Assembly (NCBI GenBank): GCA_030625995.1
Contig: DAOUPU010000039.1
Location: 1-15,960 of the forward strand
Reading direction: 5' to 3'
Length of the DNA: 15,960 bases
DNA from: Flavobacteriaceae bacterium
GTDB taxonomy: Bacteria; Bacteroidota; Bacteroidia; Flavobacteriales; Flavobacteriaceae
Part shown: positions 15,655 through 15,960 of the stretch, one piece after another
How the letters are laid out: every line of letters starts with the position of its first letter
Numbering within the stretch: position 1 is the stretch's first letter
Notes under the pieces: generated by a model
Told to the model about the DNA's origin: nothing
Database searches by the model: none
Seen by the model: the letters and a program-made list of their open reading frames with translations, nothing else
Position numbers and translations under genes: made by a program

Positions 15655-15960
15655 ATGTTCAAAATGGGTATTTCCGATTTATATATGGGTGTTGGGCTAA
15701 AGAGAAATATTAGTCATTTTGCTAATATTGTTAGAATTGCTTATTCAGATGGTGTTATTACCGAGGAAGAAATAGCATTTCTGCAAAATGTAGCCAAAAA
15801 ATACAATATCGAAGATGATAAATTCAAAGAAATAATTAAAGATCCTGATAAATTTCCTACCATTGGTCATCTAGAATGTCTGGAAAGAATAGAACGTTTA
15901 TATGATTTGTTAACAATGGTTGAGGCGGATCATGTGGTATCTAGTGAAGAAGTTTCTGTT
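15655..15960 (+). CDS. TerB-like protein, N-terminal part (cut by window edge)
   Basis: The visible 102 codons encode MFKMGISDLYMGVGLKRN, then a helical TerB-like region: FANIVRIAYSDGVITEEEIAFL (about 22-43), with the D-G-x-I-x-x-E-E signature of the family's acidic helix-loop, then a second helix around KYNIEDDKFKEII, and a later repeat-like LLTMVEADHVVSSEEV at the edge. TerB domains are all-helical, metal-linked modules first known from tellurite resistance operons, but stand-alone copies are widespread and of unknown role. No other ter genes are in the window, so tellurite resistance should not be assumed. The start could be the ATG at 15655 or the one three codons later. The C-terminus lies beyond the window. 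Confidence 0.72.
   Translation, partial: MFKMGISDLYMGVGLKRNISHFANIVRIAYSDGVITEEEIAFLQNVAKKYNIEDDKFKEIIKDPDKFPTIGHLECLERIERLYDLLTMVEADHVVSSEEVSV

Noticed and set aside
15655..15960. Tellurite-resistance operon
   Set aside because: Only a TerB-like domain is seen; no TerA, TerC, TerD or TerE gene is in the window.
1..15960. A new defence, mobile or biosynthetic system
   Set aside because: Apart from the toxin remnant and palindromes, genes are conserved core families with no transposase, integrase, phage or CRISPR signal, and no cluster of unknown genes beyond the sigma cassette.

Overview
The window looks like chromosomal core DNA from a member of the Bacteroidota, most likely a marine-type flavobacterium. 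The base composition is strongly AT-rich. Several genes are preceded by the phylum's TAnnTTTG promoter box rather than an E. coli-type -10, there are no clear Shine-Dalgarno sequences, and the family set is typical: an ECF sigma factor with a membrane anti-sigma-like partner, a DUF4252-type lipoprotein, a thioredoxin protein with a long N-terminal region, and a PIN-PhoH fusion. No rRNA, tRNA, CRISPR array, insertion sequence or prophage is visible.

Left part (1-3553, all minus strand). metG (methionyl-tRNA synthetase) is followed by a strong intrinsic terminator and then a three-gene cassette: an ECF sigma factor, a single-pass membrane protein whose start overlaps the sigma gene by 14 bases, and the beginning of a secreted protein cut by the window edge. 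A good ECF-type promoter (CAACC, 16 bases, CGTC) lies just before the sigma gene and suggests that it activates itself.

Middle part (3641-8236). On the plus strand, an LD-carboxypeptidase (S66 family) and a YraN-like nuclease form a probable operon. Facing them is an N-terminally truncated RelE/ParE-type toxin remnant. Next come a minus-strand periplasmic thioredoxin-like protein and a divergent short-chain dehydrogenase, separated by 266 bases that contain two GC-rich palindromes. A small lipoprotein gene converges on the dehydrogenase.

Right part (8431-15960). Minus-strand genes are a PIN-PhoH ATPase, then mfd (transcription-repair coupling factor) followed 15 bases later by an EamA-family transporter. 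mfd appears to start with TTG. On the plus strand, divergent from mfd, are a two-domain VOC (glyoxalase-fold) protein and the first 102 codons of a TerB-like protein that runs off the edge.

Most of the content is housekeeping: translation, envelope peptide recycling, DNA repair and RNA metabolism. I found no convincing new multi-gene system. The points most worth a second look are the ECF cassette with its promoter, the toxin remnant, the TTG start of mfd, and the GC-rich palindromes that stand out in AT-rich DNA.
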